Positions 1 through 8,474 of a stretch of 64,000 nt of DNA are shown one piece after another. The DNA is taken from positions 496,001 to 560,000 of the forward strand of contig CP072328.1 of the NCBI GenBank assembly GCA_018127705.1, written 5' to 3'. The position numbers and the translations under genes were made by a program. How positions within the stretch are numbered: the first letter of the stretch is position 1; the number at the start of each line of letters is the position of its first letter. The notes under the pieces are model-generated. The model had not been told where the DNA came from. It saw nothing but the letters and a program-made list of their open reading frames with translations, and ran no database searches. This stretch comes from TM7 phylum sp. oral taxon 349 (lineage in GTDB: Bacteria > Patescibacteriota > Saccharimonadia > Saccharimonadales > Saccharimonadaceae).

Positions 1-267
1 CTGGTTGAAGGCGACATTCTCAAGCTAACCATTGCGAGCGACGGTGGCTTCATTTACAAACAAATTGGGCCAGTCGCACGCAAGCAGATCATTGGTACGC
101 TCGTTCAGCATGACGGTGCATACTATGTTGAAGCGCAGGGCAAAGAGTATCGTATCTTACTTGCGAGCGTCACCTACTTCCGTATTAACGTTGGCGATCA
201 AGTTACTATCATCGTGCCGGAAGACGACCCAGATGCCAGCTGGGCAGCGGTAGAAGCCGCATTGTAG
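1..267 (+). CDS. C-terminal part of an unrecognised protein (5' end outside window)
   Basis: Frame 1 is open from the first base to a TAG at 265-267, giving 88 residues. The peptide is rich in alternating hydrophobic and polar residues with many Val, Ile, Tyr and Thr, which suggests a beta-strand fold, and it ends in a short acidic stretch (PEDDPDAS). I do not recognise the family. The next gene starts 10 nt downstream on the same strand, so the two may share a transcript. The frame is likely real because of the close spacing and coherent composition, but no function can be given. Confidence 0.6.
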   Translation: MVEGDILKLTIASDGGFIYKQIGPVARKQIIGTLVQHDGAYYVEAQGKEYRILLASVTYFRINVGDQVTIIVPEDDPDASWAAVEAAL

Positions 268-277
268 TAGATAAAAG

Positions 278-1183
278 ATGATTCGTGAATTAGTTGATTT
301 GCCGCTTGGAAAGTTTCTATTCACGAGAGTTAGCTTTGACAGTACGTGTAACGCTCCGTATTTTCGGCTGATGGATGCTGACGGCGTCTTTGTATATGCT
401 CGTCCTGCCGGTAACTTTACGCTGACATTTGATCTAAGCCGCAAACGCTGTACTGGTTGGTATGATATGCGAACTGGCGAGTGTTATGAGTGTCCAGGCA
501 AGCGCGATGTCTCTGAAAAATATGAACAGTGTCCTGAATGCCAACAGAAGACTGGCTTTAATCCAGCGTTCTACAACACGACAGAATTGAGTGTGCAACA
601 AGCTGAACTCAACAAAAAACCGCATTTATTGTACCTTGCGTATTTTTCATCAGAGACTGTTAAAGTTGGGATTTCAAATGCCGGGCGTGGATTGGCACGA
701 CTGCTTGAGCAAGGTGCGCGGAGTGTTGTAATTCTCGAAACGTTCCCGAGCGCCAACGTCGCGCGGCAGTATGAAGCACAGATTGCCCGGCTGCCTGGAT
801 TGTGTGAAAGCGTCCAGTTGCGCAAAAAGGCGCAAATTTTAGTCGAAAACTCGTACGACGAAGTAGCGGCGCGGCGAAAATTAGAGCAGATGATTACGGC
901 GATCCAGCGTGCACTGAATATACAATTTCCTAACCCACAGTTTGCTGAATTGTCAAGCGTAATGATCGACGACGTGGTGCTTTCGTCGTGTACCGCTATA
1001 GAGCTATGGAATCAACCGCATCTCTCTGGTACATTCGTAGGATTGATCGGACAGCTACTCGTTATGGAACAGCAAAATCGGCTACTTGCAATGCCGATGA
1101 AACAGTATCTTGGTAATTATGTCACGATTGCAGGCGACATTGCGCCACTAAAACTCGCGCCAGTACAGGCGAGCTTGTTTTAG
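278..1183 (+). CDS. DUF2797 family protein
   Basis: A 301-residue protein. Cysteines at 69, 72, 85 and 88 form a CxxC...CxxC pair (CYEC and CPEC) that looks like a zinc ribbon. It is followed by a segment with LAYFSSETVKVGIS and a later LLEQGAR, the pattern I associate with DUF2797, a family of unknown function with an internal GIY-YIG-like look. The ATG at 278 follows the upstream stop by 10 nt and has only a weak purine stretch before it. The family assignment is from memory of the motif order; the role is unknown. Confidence 0.7.
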   Translation: MIRELVDLPLGKFLFTRVSFDSTCNAPYFRLMDADGVFVYARPAGNFTLTFDLSRKRCTGWYDMRTGECYECPGKRDVSEKYEQCPECQQKTGFNPAFYNTTELSVQQAELNKKPHLLYLAYFSSETVKVGISNAGRGLARLLEQGARSVVILETFPSANVARQYEAQIARLPGLCESVQLRKKAQILVENSYDEVAARRKLEQMITAIQRALNIQFPNPQFAELSSVMIDDVVLSSCTAIELWNQPHLSGTFVGLIGQLLVMEQQNRLLAMPMKQYLGNYVTIAGDIAPLKLAPVQASLF

Positions 1184-1272
1184 TACTAGTTTAGAATACT
1201 TACATAGCTTAGCGGTGGTGTACCGTTTTGACAGTCATTTACACACAGGCTGGCAGTTTGCTGCTTTTAAAT

Positions 1273-1869
1273 TTATGCAGTCTGATTAGGTTTTATCTTC
1301 ATACACATATCGCGATACGGCTTCGTTGCAAGAGGAAGCGTGTCTATATCAAGTAACCGTTCCAGCTTGTCAACAGTTTGAAGCGCTACTGCTTTATCCG
1401 CAAGCGTTACCTCTGTTTCAATGAATGTTCCGACATTCGCAATTTCATCAATCGCGATTACAGTGCTGGGATATGCCGCTGAGGTAAATATACGTCGGAA
1501 TTTAGTAACCGTCACTAGTTCTATCATGCCAAGATTTACGAGCAATTGTTTGGCAGTTGCTGTATCGTTTGGCGCAATTGATAGATTTGTCTCCGGTTTC
1601 ATGATTACGCCATCGTTTGTACTTGTTGCGTGCGATGTTGCCGGTTTATATGTCACCTCGGCAAACCCATCGCGCTCACGCACGCGCAAACACTCAACAG
1701 TCTGCATGAAATCAACGTCGGGGCGAGAATAATAGGTATCATTTTCGTGTAATTGGCTAGTCTGTGCGAAACCATGTGCTCGTAGCGTTGCAATAAACGT
1801 ATCCACATTACCGGTAAATGTGCGTTTGCGTTCGACTTCAAGTACTGTATACTCCGTGGTAGTTGTCAT
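1273..1869 (-). CDS. CYTH domain protein (class IV adenylate cyclase / triphosphatase-like)
   Basis: 198 residues from the ATG at 1869. The CYTH signature ExExK is visible at residues 11-15 (E11, E13, K15), followed by basic and acidic residues typical of the triphosphate tunnel (VRERDG, VTYKPA, IAIDEI, FIETEV). The family hydrolyses triphosphate substrates such as thiamine triphosphate, or makes cAMP; the substrate cannot be told here. A longer reading with nine extra residues from 1896 exists. I prefer 1869 because an extended -10 (TGATACAAT) sits exactly 7 nt upstream, as in the other apparently leaderless genes of this window. A second CYTH protein lies at 51300. Confidence 0.85.
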   Translation of the reverse strand: MTTTTEYTVLEVERKRTFTGNVDTFIATLRAHGFAQTSQLHENDTYYSRPDVDFMQTVECLRVRERDGFAEVTYKPATSHATSTNDGVIMKPETNLSIAPNDTATAKQLLVNLGMIELVTVTKFRRIFTSAAYPSTVIAIDEIANVGTFIETEVTLADKAVALQTVDKLERLLDIDTLPLATKPYRDMCMKIKPNQTA

Positions 1870-1876
1870 ATTTATT

Positions 1877-1885
1877 ATTGTATCA
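1877..1885 (-). promoter_or_regulatory. extended -10 promoter of the CYTH gene, apparently leaderless
   Basis: On the minus strand TGA precedes TACAAT (1877-1882), and 7 nt separate it from the ATG at 1869, so transcription would start at or next to the start codon. No convincing -35 box is seen. Confidence 0.55.
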
Positions 1886-1950
1886 TTCCACGGCATGGTC
1901 TAGCATCAAACAGGAAATGTATAAATCAAATTGTTCACAAAGGAGAGAAG

Positions 1951-2517
1951 ATGACACTTAACTTTAATTTAATGCACACGACCGCTTTAGATGAAATCGT
2001 GTATATAACAGATAAGGATTTTGGGATTAAGCCAATTAAACACGACAGAGATCCTGTTGTAAGACTGGGAGCAAGAGGCATTGTTGTGAATGAAAATAGA
2101 GAAATTGCACTTCTATATAAAGCGAAAAAGAAAGAATACAAACTGCCTGGCGGAGGTGTGGACGATGGTGAAGACTCAACTGCTGCGTTCCAGAGAGAAT
2201 GTAGGGAAGAATTAGGCTGCACGATTGATATACAATAAAAACTTGGTGTTGCTGTTGAGTACAAATCTCAGGAAAACTTTAAGCAGTTGTCTTTCGTATA
2301 TTCTGCGCAAAAAGTTGCCGATCTTGGCAAGAATAGCCTGACAGAAAAAGAGAAAGATGAAGGGGCGACTGTTGTTTGGCCTCCAAAATTGGAGGCTCTA
2401 GAAAAAATGAAGTTTTCGATTGACGCTATGCAAGCATCAGAGTATGATTCTATTTACAGAACGAAATTTATGACATTAAGAGATATCAAAATACTTGAAT
2501 ACTATATAAATCTTTAA
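1951..2517 (+). pseudogene. Nudix hydrolase interrupted by one in-frame stop
   Basis: The first part (1951-2238) encodes a perfect Nudix box: G68, E74, R82, E83, E86, E87, G89 in the spacing GX5EX7REUXEEXGU. The frame then meets TAA at 2236-2238 and continues open to TAA at 2515-2517 with sensible sequence (KLGVAVEYKSQENFKQ), so codon 96 is a single nonsense change, perhaps from GAA. A strong Shine-Dalgarno (aaaggagag) precedes the ATG. Nudix enzymes cleave nucleoside diphosphates linked to another moiety. The catalytic box is intact, but the missing half makes an active product unlikely. A sequencing error is the alternative. Confidence 0.8.
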
Positions 2518-2572
2518 CTTTATTCTTAGCCGCCAATAAAGAGGATGATTTTTCATATCTTCAAAATTTTGT

Positions 2573-3601
2573 TTATGTAATAAGCATGCTATCACCGTAG
2601 CTAAAAAACTGGTATCGCTCGGCGACAGCGTGCTTGTATGCGGGGCGCAGCACATTCCAGTCAGCAAATGCAGCAGTGAGCATGAGGACGGTGCTTTCTG
2701 GCAAATGAAAGTTTGTAATTAGCGCATCAATTACCTGAAATTTATAGCCCGGATAGATAAATATATCTGCTTCGCCGGTGATGTCGTGCGGCGATTCGTG
2801 CAGGATTTGTTGGTGGGCATATTCAAGTGTGCGTGTCATTGTTGTACCGAGTGCAATAACGCGGTTGTCGCTAGCCTTTGCGGTTTGGATTGCAGCTATG
2901 GTGGCGGCAGGTATTGAGAAATATTCCTGGTGCATAGTATGCTTGGTGATGTCATCTACGCGAATCGGCAGAAATGTACCAAGCCCGACATGTAATGTAG
3001 CATGCACGATAACAACACCTTTGGCGCGTAGCCGCGCGAGGATCTCGTCTGTCATGTTGAGACTAGCAGTTGGCGCGGCGACTGAACCGATTTTGTGCGC
3101 AAAAACGGTTTGGTAGCGCTCAATGTCAGTAGGCGTAGCATCGCGGTTCATATAGGGCGGTAATGGTACTGAGCCGTATTCCTCTGCAATGTCAAGTAGG
3201 CTGCGCTGGCTGCGAACGACAGCAACCCCGCCGCCCAAAATTTCTTCAACAACTAATTCGTCATCACTAACAAAAAGCGTATCGCCGGCATGCAACTTAC
3301 GGCGGTAAATTACTTTATGCCGAAACCAATCGTCGTGTGAACCATGCTGCTCGACGAGCACTAGTTCGCGCTCGCCGCCGCTTGGTTTGCGGGCACGCAG
3401 GCGAGCTTTTAGCACTTTCGTATCGTTAATGACGAGCGCATCGCCCGTATTTAGGTAATCAACGATATCAGGGTAATGGCGGTCGTTGATTGCACCAGTG
3501 TGGCGGTTAAGTGTAAGTAATCGTGACGTTCCGCGTACAGCGGGCGGTTGGTTGGCGATGAGCTCATGTGGAATATCGTAATGAAAATCGGATAACTGCA
3601 T
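2573..3601 (-). CDS. queA: S-adenosylmethionine:tRNA ribosyltransferase-isomerase QueA
   Basis: 342 residues matching QueA along its whole length: N-terminal MQLSDFHYDIPHELIA, YPDIVDYL, NDTKVLKARL, THVGLGTF-like segment (HVGLGTFLPI) and the C-terminal NFHLPESTVLMLTAAF. QueA transfers the ribosyl part of SAM to 7-aminomethyl-7-deazaguanine in tRNA, giving epoxyqueuosine in the wobble position of GUN anticodons. No other queuosine gene is in the window. The annotated start could be two codons upstream (3607), but a TGC-TATACT -10 box lies 7 nt before the ATG at 3601, and the family normally begins at this point. Confidence 0.93.
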   Translation of the reverse strand: MQLSDFHYDIPHELIANQPPAVRGTSRLLTLNRHTGAINDRHYPDIVDYLNTGDALVINDTKVLKARLRARKPSGGERELVLVEQHGSHDDWFRHKVIYRRKLHAGDTLFVSDDELVVEEILGGGVAVVRSQRSLLDIAEEYGSVPLPPYMNRDATPTDIERYQTVFAHKIGSVAAPTASLNMTDEILARLRAKGVVIVHATLHVGLGTFLPIRVDDITKHTMHQEYFSIPAATIAAIQTAKASDNRVIALGTTMTRTLEYAHQQILHESPHDITGEADIFIYPGYKFQVIDALITNFHLPESTVLMLTAAFADWNVLRPAYKHAVAERYQFFSYGDSMLIT

Positions 3602-3608
3602 AGGCATC

Positions 3609-3617
3609 AGTATAGCA
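3609..3617 (-). promoter_or_regulatory. extended -10 promoter of queA, apparently leaderless
   Basis: Minus-strand TGC then TATACT (3609-3614), 7 nt from the ATG at 3601. A TTGACG further upstream is about 22 nt away, too far to be a normal -35. Confidence 0.5.
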
Positions 3618-3661
3618 CGTCTTTCGGTGGTGGAGGCGTCAATATGAGCAACGGTAAGAGG

Positions 3662-3670
3662 CTTAGCGGG
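3662..3670. repeat. target-site duplication, left copy
   Basis: cttagcggg, repeated directly at 4578-4586 on the other side of the IS1595 element. Confidence 0.8.
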
Positions 3671-4577
3671 GTTCAGTCAACTAACCCGGAACATCCAAAG
3701 TAAAGCGCAGGTAAGTCATCGGGTCCTCGAATAGCTTGGGGCGGTTGGCTCTTGCCATCCATTCTTTGCAGAGTTCTTCTAGTTGGTGGGTTAGGATGCG
3801 TTGTCCGTAGAGTTTGCGCATGTGGCGCTTGGCTACGCTCCAAATTAGCTCAGCTTTGTTGGTATTAGCAAAGTCGCCTCTGCTGTGGTTGTGGCTTTCA
3901 TGCTCGTAGCCTAGGAGCGGTAATTCGTCGTAACCGTACCATTTGTCGGTAATAATTAGGCTGCCTGGTTTTACGCTGTCTTGGATGAACTGTTCAAGCA
4001 CATCTTGGCTTCGTCCGTCATGGAAGCCGCCGGTTATACGCAAGGCTAAGCGCCCGGTATCCTGCTCAATGGCGCCAGTAACTATGTAGGTAGCTTGTTT
4101 ACTCTTGAGCTTTGAGAAGTAGCTTTCGTCGGCTTGGATTAAGCCTTCTAGCATTGTTGCAGCGTCTGGCAGGTTCTCTCGAAAGCGGGAGAACCATCTA
4201 GCTACAGTTGGATAACTAACGCCAGCAAACAGTATAGCTGCCTCAACACTTTTACGATTCTGCCAGCACCAGATTAGCTTGAATAGTTGTTTGGACGACA
4301 GCTTCATGCCATACAGCCAGGAACCATGCCAGGCAGTGGCTCTGAGCTTTTTGCGGCATATTTTGCACCAGAGATATCTTGAGAGGTAGTTTTCTTGCAG
4401 CTCGCACCCGCAGAGCGGGCACGACACCTCCTCCCCAAAGACAAGCTTGTTGATAAGCCTCCAGCACTTCTTATTGCTGGCAAAGTTTGGTATGTTAGAC
4501 ATACGGAGCGTCCTTTCTGTACTTAGTTGCTTTACATCTCTAAGTATATGGGATGTTCCGTTTTAGTTTAGAGTATC
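3671..4577 (-). mobile_element. intact IS1595-family insertion sequence with target duplication
   Basis: About 907 bp. The ends are imperfect inverted repeats of about 26 bp whose inner part (cggaacatcc) is identical. The flanks carry the same 9 bp, cttagcggg, at 3662-3670 and 4578-4586; IS1595 elements usually duplicate 8 bp, so one base may belong to the end. The single transposase gene has no visible lesion, unlike the other copies in the window, so this is the only IS here that looks autonomous. It lies between queA and nusA and ends 15 bp before the nusA -35 box. Confidence 0.88.
3681..4502 (-). CDS. IS1595-family (ISXO2-like) transposase
   Basis: 273 residues. An N-terminal zinc ribbon is seen as C28/C31 and C46/C49, followed by a helix-turn-helix-like segment (SVEAAILFAGVSYPTVARWF) and the DDE-type catalytic core with D125 (IQADESYF), D186 (IITDKWYG) and a late acidic/amide region near N215-E218 (NKAELIW). 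It catalyses cut-and-paste or copy-type movement of the surrounding element. The TAG stop lies inside the left terminal repeat. Closely related but broken copies are present elsewhere in the window, for example at 25407, 40529 and 62772. Confidence 0.92.
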   Translation of the reverse strand: MSNIPNFASNKKCWRLINKLVFGEEVSCPLCGCELQENYLSRYLWCKICRKKLRATAWHGSWLYGMKLSSKQLFKLIWCWQNRKSVEAAILFAGVSYPTVARWFSRFRENLPDAATMLEGLIQADESYFSKLKSKQATYIVTGAIEQDTGRLALRITGGFHDGRSQDVLEQFIQDSVKPGSLIITDKWYGYDELPLLGYEHESHNHSRGDFANTNKAELIWSVAKRHMRKLYGQRILTHQLEELCKEWMARANRPKLFEDPMTYLRFTLDVPG

Positions 4578-4586
4578 CTTAGCGGG
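4578..4586. repeat. target-site duplication, right copy
   Basis: cttagcggg, identical to 3662-3670; the copy ends 6 bp before the nusA -35 box. Confidence 0.8.
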
Positions 4587-4592
4587 TGGCTC

Positions 4593-4622
4593 TTGACAGC
4601 GGACACTGCAATTGGGTACAAT
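4593..4622 (+). promoter_or_regulatory. nusA promoter
   Basis: TTGACA at 4593-4598 and TACAAT at 4617-4622, spacing 18. A leader of about 48 nt follows, with aagaaagga as ribosome site before the ATG at 4677. Confidence 0.8.
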
Positions 4623-4676
4623 AAAACCGCACTAATCCGGCCGGCAGGTCGGAATTTTTCGTAAGAAAGGAACATT

Positions 4677-5795
4677 ATGCAAGATTTGAACGTAAAACAA
4701 ATGACGTTAGCAATGCGTACGATTGCCGAAGAGAAAGCGCTTCCTGAGGATGTCGTGCTGGGTGTAATTGAGCAAGCAATCGCTGCGGCGTGGCGCCGCG
4801 ATAACGGCGAGCGCGAGCAAAACGTACGCGCCGAACTCAATATTAATGATGGCACAGCGAAAGTGTCGGTCGTGAAAACAGTTGTTGAGGATGTTGAAAA
4901 CGACATTAACCAAATTAGTTTGGAAGATGCACAAAAAATTGATAAAAACGCTGAGCTTGGTAGTGAAGTCGTGATGGAAACACACGACGTTACGAGTTTC
5001 GGGCGCGTGGCGGCGCAGACTGCCAAGCAGGTCGTAATTCAACGCTTACGTGAAGCAGAGCGCGAGGTTGTGCTGGCTGAATTTGAAGATAAAATTGGTA
5101 CGGTTGTGACGGGCGTTGTACAGCGCGTAGAGCCGCGCGTTGTGCGTGTTGAGTTAGGCAAAGCGACGGGTATTTTACCGCAAAGCGAGCAAATTCAAGG
5201 AGAACATTATTCAGTTGGACAGCGTCTCAGGGTATTCATTAAGGACATTGAGCGCGACGGGCGTGGCGCACAGCTGGTGCTTAGTCGTGGCAATGAAGCT
5301 TTTATTGAATATCTATTCCGTCAGGAAGTACCAGAAATGGAAACAGGTGCGGTCGAAATCAAAGGCATTGCGCGCGAGGCGGGTCGCCGCACGAAGTTGG
5401 CAGTTGCGAGCTTAGTGCCGGGCGTTGATCCGGTTGGCACATTCGTTGGCGGGCACGGCACACGCGTTAACGCGGTAATGAATGAGATTGGCGATCAGGA
5501 AAAAATTGATATTGTAACCTACGACGAGAATATTGATACATATATCCGTAATGCACTTAGCCCAGCGGAAATCGTGAAAGTTGAAATTGATAAAGAACAT
5601 AAATCAGCGAAAGTCTACGTTACAGAAGATCAACAATCAATCGCGATCGGTCGCGGCGGACAAAACGTACGTCTGGCGAGCCGCTTAACGGGCTACGAAT
5701 TGGATATTGAAACAGCAGCTGCCAAGCCGGTTGAGAAAAAACCACGTACAAACATTGAAGATGGGCTGTTTGCGGCGATTGAAGATCAAGAATAG
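4677..5795 (+). CDS. nusA: transcription termination/antitermination factor NusA
   Basis: 372 residues. The order is an N-terminal RNA polymerase-binding domain (about 1-125), an S1 domain (about 137-205, KIGTVVTGVVQRV to AQLVLSRG), a KH1 domain (REAGRRTKLAV, GTFVGGHGTRV) and a KH2 domain with IAIGRGGQNVRLASRL. There is no C-terminal acidic repeat, as in Gram-positive NusA. It binds RNA polymerase and nascent RNA to modulate pausing and termination. It is transcribed alone from its own promoter and followed by a terminator. An IS1595 element has landed just upstream of the promoter without disturbing it. Confidence 0.95.
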   Translation: MQDLNVKQMTLAMRTIAEEKALPEDVVLGVIEQAIAAAWRRDNGEREQNVRAELNINDGTAKVSVVKTVVEDVENDINQISLEDAQKIDKNAELGSEVVMETHDVTSFGRVAAQTAKQVVIQRLREAEREVVLAEFEDKIGTVVTGVVQRVEPRVVRVELGKATGILPQSEQIQGEHYSVGQRLRVFIKDIERDGRGAQLVLSRGNEAFIEYLFRQEVPEMETGAVEIKGIAREAGRRTKLAVASLVPGVDPVGTFVGGHGTRVNAVMNEIGDQEKIDIVTYDENIDTYIRNALSPAEIVKVEIDKEHKSAKVYVTEDQQSIAIGRGGQNVRLASRLTGYELDIETAAAKPVEKKPRTNIEDGLFAAIEDQE

Positions 5796-5820
5796 AATTA
5801 TTACATTAAAATTAAAGCAG

Positions 5821-5852
5821 AAAGCCTCCAAATCCTTGAGAGGCTTTTTTGT
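5821..5852 (+). terminator. nusA rho-independent terminator
   Basis: Stem aaagcctc / gaggcttt around an 11-nt loop, followed by a T run. Confidence 0.85.
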
Positions 5853-5911
5853 TTGACCAGGCGTACCATCGACAGCTTTGCATGATGAAGCGTATGAAAA
5901 TTGTAAGAATG

Positions 5912-5938
5912 TTAGCACTCTACCTTGACGAGTGCTAA
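5912..5938 (+). promoter_or_regulatory. CIRCE element (HrcA operator) before clpC
   Basis: A perfect CIRCE: ttagcactc, nine bases, gagtgctaa. The -35 box TTGACG (5925-5930) lies inside the spacer and TATACT (5948-5953) follows at 17 bp, so bound HrcA repressor would block polymerase. CIRCE normally governs groE and dnaK; here it governs the Clp ATPase. hrcA is not in the window. Confidence 0.93.
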
Positions 5939-5995
5939 CATTATCGGTATACTAGGGCGTATGGGTAACTATGCCATAGAAATGGAGAGCAACGA

Positions 5996-8470
5996 ATGAT
6001 GCCAGAGGATTTTGCAGATTTTATTTCACATTTGACTGATAATGCACGCGCTAGCGTGCAACATGCTGATGCGATTGCACGTGGTAACGGAAGCAATTAT
6101 ATTGGAACCGAACATTTATTACTAGGTGTATTGGCGCAGGGATCGAGCTCAGCGGCAAAAGTGCTTGCAGATGCGGGTGTAACACTGCAGCAGGCAGAAA
6201 TAGCGCTTGATATCAAACCGTCGCGCGTCGTGACAAGTACGGGCGTAGTAGGTTTAAGCGAAACGGCGATGTTGACGTTACGTATGGCGTGGGAAGCTGC
6301 TAAAGAATATAATCACGATTTTTTGGGCACTGAGCATATTCTGTATAGCGTGTTACGCCAAGGAAATGCGCGGGCTACGACGTTGTTACGCGACATGGGT
6401 GTAGACGTTGATAAATTAATGAGTGAGCTTGAGGACTCATTTGAGGAGAATCGCAATGAGCATGGAAATATCGCGACTGAGCCGCGGCGGCGAGCGGTAC
6501 GTGGCGGTGCGCTTAGTGTGTTCGGAATTGACTTGACAGCGAAAGCGGCGGCAAGCGAGCTTGACACAATGATTGGGCGCGATAAAGAGTTGGAACGTAT
6601 GATTACTATTCTTAGCCGGCGTACAAAAAATAATCCTGTACTGATTGGTGAGCCGGGTGTTGGTAAGACGGCTATCGTTGAGGGTTTGGCGCAGCGTATC
6701 GTGCACGAGGATGTGCCGGCACATTTACTTGACAAACGCGTGATTATGTTAGATATGGCGGCGATGATCGCAGGTACGAAATATCGCGGCGAGTTTGAAG
6801 ACCGATTGAAAAAGGTCGTCGCAGAAATCAAAAAGCAAGCGAATATTATCGTATTCATTGATGAGCTGCATTTGCTAGTGGGAGCAGGTGCGGCTGAGGG
6901 AAGTATGGATGCGGCAAACATTTTGAAGCCGGCGCTTGCCCGCGGCGAGTTGCATATGATTGGCGCAACAACGCTTGATGAATATCGTAAGCATATCGAA
7001 AAAGATGCAGCTTTAGAACGACGTTTTCAGACGATTGTCGTAAAAGAACCAACGATTACGCAAACGATTGCAATTTTAAAAGGGCTGAAAAGCTATTATG
7101 AAAAACATCACGGAGTGACGATTACCGACAGTGTGATTGAGTCGGCGGTGTATATGAGCGACCGCTATGTATCTGATCGGTTTATGCCAGATAAAGCAAT
7201 TGATGTACTTGATGAAGCTGCAGCGCGCGTGCGAGTTAAGCAAGGACATGTACCGAGCCGGCAGCGTGATTATCTGAAAGAACTCAAACATTTGAATGAG
7301 CGCATGGAAGAGGCGGTCACACATGAAGACTATGAGCGGGCGGCGCTCTACAAGCAGCGGATTAGCCAAATTAATGAAAAGCTAGAGGTTGAAAAAATCG
7401 CGCAAGAGGGTAAACGAGCGATTCAGCTAACCGATGACGATGTGGCACATGCTATCGCGGTGATGACGGATATTCCAGTCGAAAAAGTACAGACCAGTGA
7501 GGCAAAATTGTTGCAACAGCTTGAAAAGCATTTAAGTAAGTATATTATTGGACAACGTGAAGCGATCCAGAAAGTGGCGCGGGCGATTCGACGTAGCCGC
7601 TCTGGCGTAGCAAGCAGCCGTCGCCCGATTGGTAGCTTCGTGTTTATGGGACCGACAGGTGTAGGTAAAACGCAACTTGCTAAGGTGCTAGCACGTGAAG
7701 TGTTTGGCAGCGAAGATGCGCTTGTCAAAATTGATATGAGTGAGTTCGGTGAAAAGCATAATACATCGCGACTTGTTGGCGCGCCGGCAGGTTATGTTGG
7801 CTACGAAGATGGCGGTAAGCTGACTGACAAGATTCGGCGCCAGCCTTACAGCGTTGTATTATTTGACGAAATTGAAAAAGCACATCCGGATGTATTTAAT
7901 TTACTATTACAGCTGCTTGAAGATGGCGTGTTGACCGACGCAAAAGGCAGGGAAGTAAGCTTTCGTAATACGATTATCATTCTGACGAGCAACCTTGGTG
8001 CCGATCAAATGATGAAAGAATCGGAACTTGGATTTCGTGCGCGCAGCATAAAAAACGGACAGCTTGATTCGTTGCATGAGCGCAATGCCCGCTTAACGCA
8101 TGATGCGCTTGAAAAGTACATGCGACCAGAGCTTATTAATCGTTTTGATGGTGTTATCACGTTCCGCGCGCTCACGCGGTCGGAAGTTGGTAAAATTTTT
8201 GATTTGCTGATCGGTGAGTTGCGTCAGCGACTTGTGCGTCAAGGTTTGGCACTGAAGGTTGCGCCCGCAGCGAAACGATATCTAATTGATAAGGGGTACA
8301 CTGTTAAATTCGGTGCACGTCCATTACGTCGCGTTATTGAAGACGAAGTCGAGCATGCGATTGCTGAGGGAGTTTTAGCAAATTCATACCAAAAAGGTGA
8401 TATTCTAGAAGTAGTGTTGGCCGAGGGGGCAATTGCGATTGAACGGCGTAGTGAGACTGAAACGAACTAG
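5996..8470 (+). CDS. clpC: ATP-dependent Clp protease ATP-binding subunit ClpC
   Basis: 824 residues. Two N-terminal Clp repeats (about 1-150, with [10 protein letters not shown] and [10 protein letters not shown]) lead to AAA+ domain 1 with Walker A GEPGVGKT at 218-225, a UVR-type coiled segment near residues 420-460 ([23 protein letters not shown]), AAA+ domain 2 with Walker A GPTGVGKT at 552-559, and the C-terminal ClpB small domain. The UVR motif separates it from ClpA and ClpB. It unfolds substrates and feeds them to ClpP, whose gene lies at 39928 behind the same kind of operator. The start is at one of two adjacent ATGs (5996 or 5999) after ggagag. The last codons precede the next gene by 4 nt. 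Confidence 0.95.
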   Translation: MMPEDFADFISHLTDNARASVQHADAIARGNGSNYIGTEHLLLGVLAQGSSSAAKVLADAGVTLQQAEIALDIKPSRVVTSTGVVGLSETAMLTLRMAWEAAKEYNHDFLGTEHILYSVLRQGNARATTLLRDMGVDVDKLMSELEDSFEENRNEHGNIATEPRRRAVRGGALSVFGIDLTAKAAASELDTMIGRDKELERMITILSRRTKNNPVLIGEPGVGKTAIVEGLAQRIVHEDVPAHLLDKRVIMLDMAAMIAGTKYRGEFEDRLKKVVAEIKKQANIIVFIDELHLLVGAGAAEGSMDAANILKPALARGELHMIGATTLDEYRKHIEKDAALERRFQTIVVKEPTITQTIAILKGLKSYYEKHHGVTITDSVIESAVYMSDRYVSDRFMPDKAIDVLDEAAARVRVKQGHVPSRQRDYLKELKHLNERMEEAVTHEDYERAALYKQRISQINEKLEVEKIAQEGKRAIQLTDDDVAHAIAVMTDIPVEKVQTSEAKLLQQLEKHLSKYIIGQREAIQKVARAIRRSRSGVASSRRPIGSFVFMGPTGVGKTQLAKVLAREVFGSEDALVKIDMSEFGEKHNTSRLVGAPAGYVGYEDGGKLTDKIRRQPYSVVLFDEIEKAHPDVFNLLLQLLEDGVLTDAKGREVSFRNTIIILTSNLGADQMMKESELGFRARSIKNGQLDSLHERNARLTHDALEKYMRPELINRFDGVITFRALTRSEVGKIFDLLIGELRQRLVRQGLALKVAPAAKRYLIDKGYTVKFGARPLRRVIEDEVEHAIAEGVLANSYQKGDILEVVLAEGAIAIERRSETETN

Positions 8471-8474
8471 CTTT

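Noticed and set aside
1951-2517. Alternative genetic code explaining the broken Nudix gene
   Set aside because: The internal stop is TAA, and many intact genes in the window end in TGA, TAA or TAG in the normal way.
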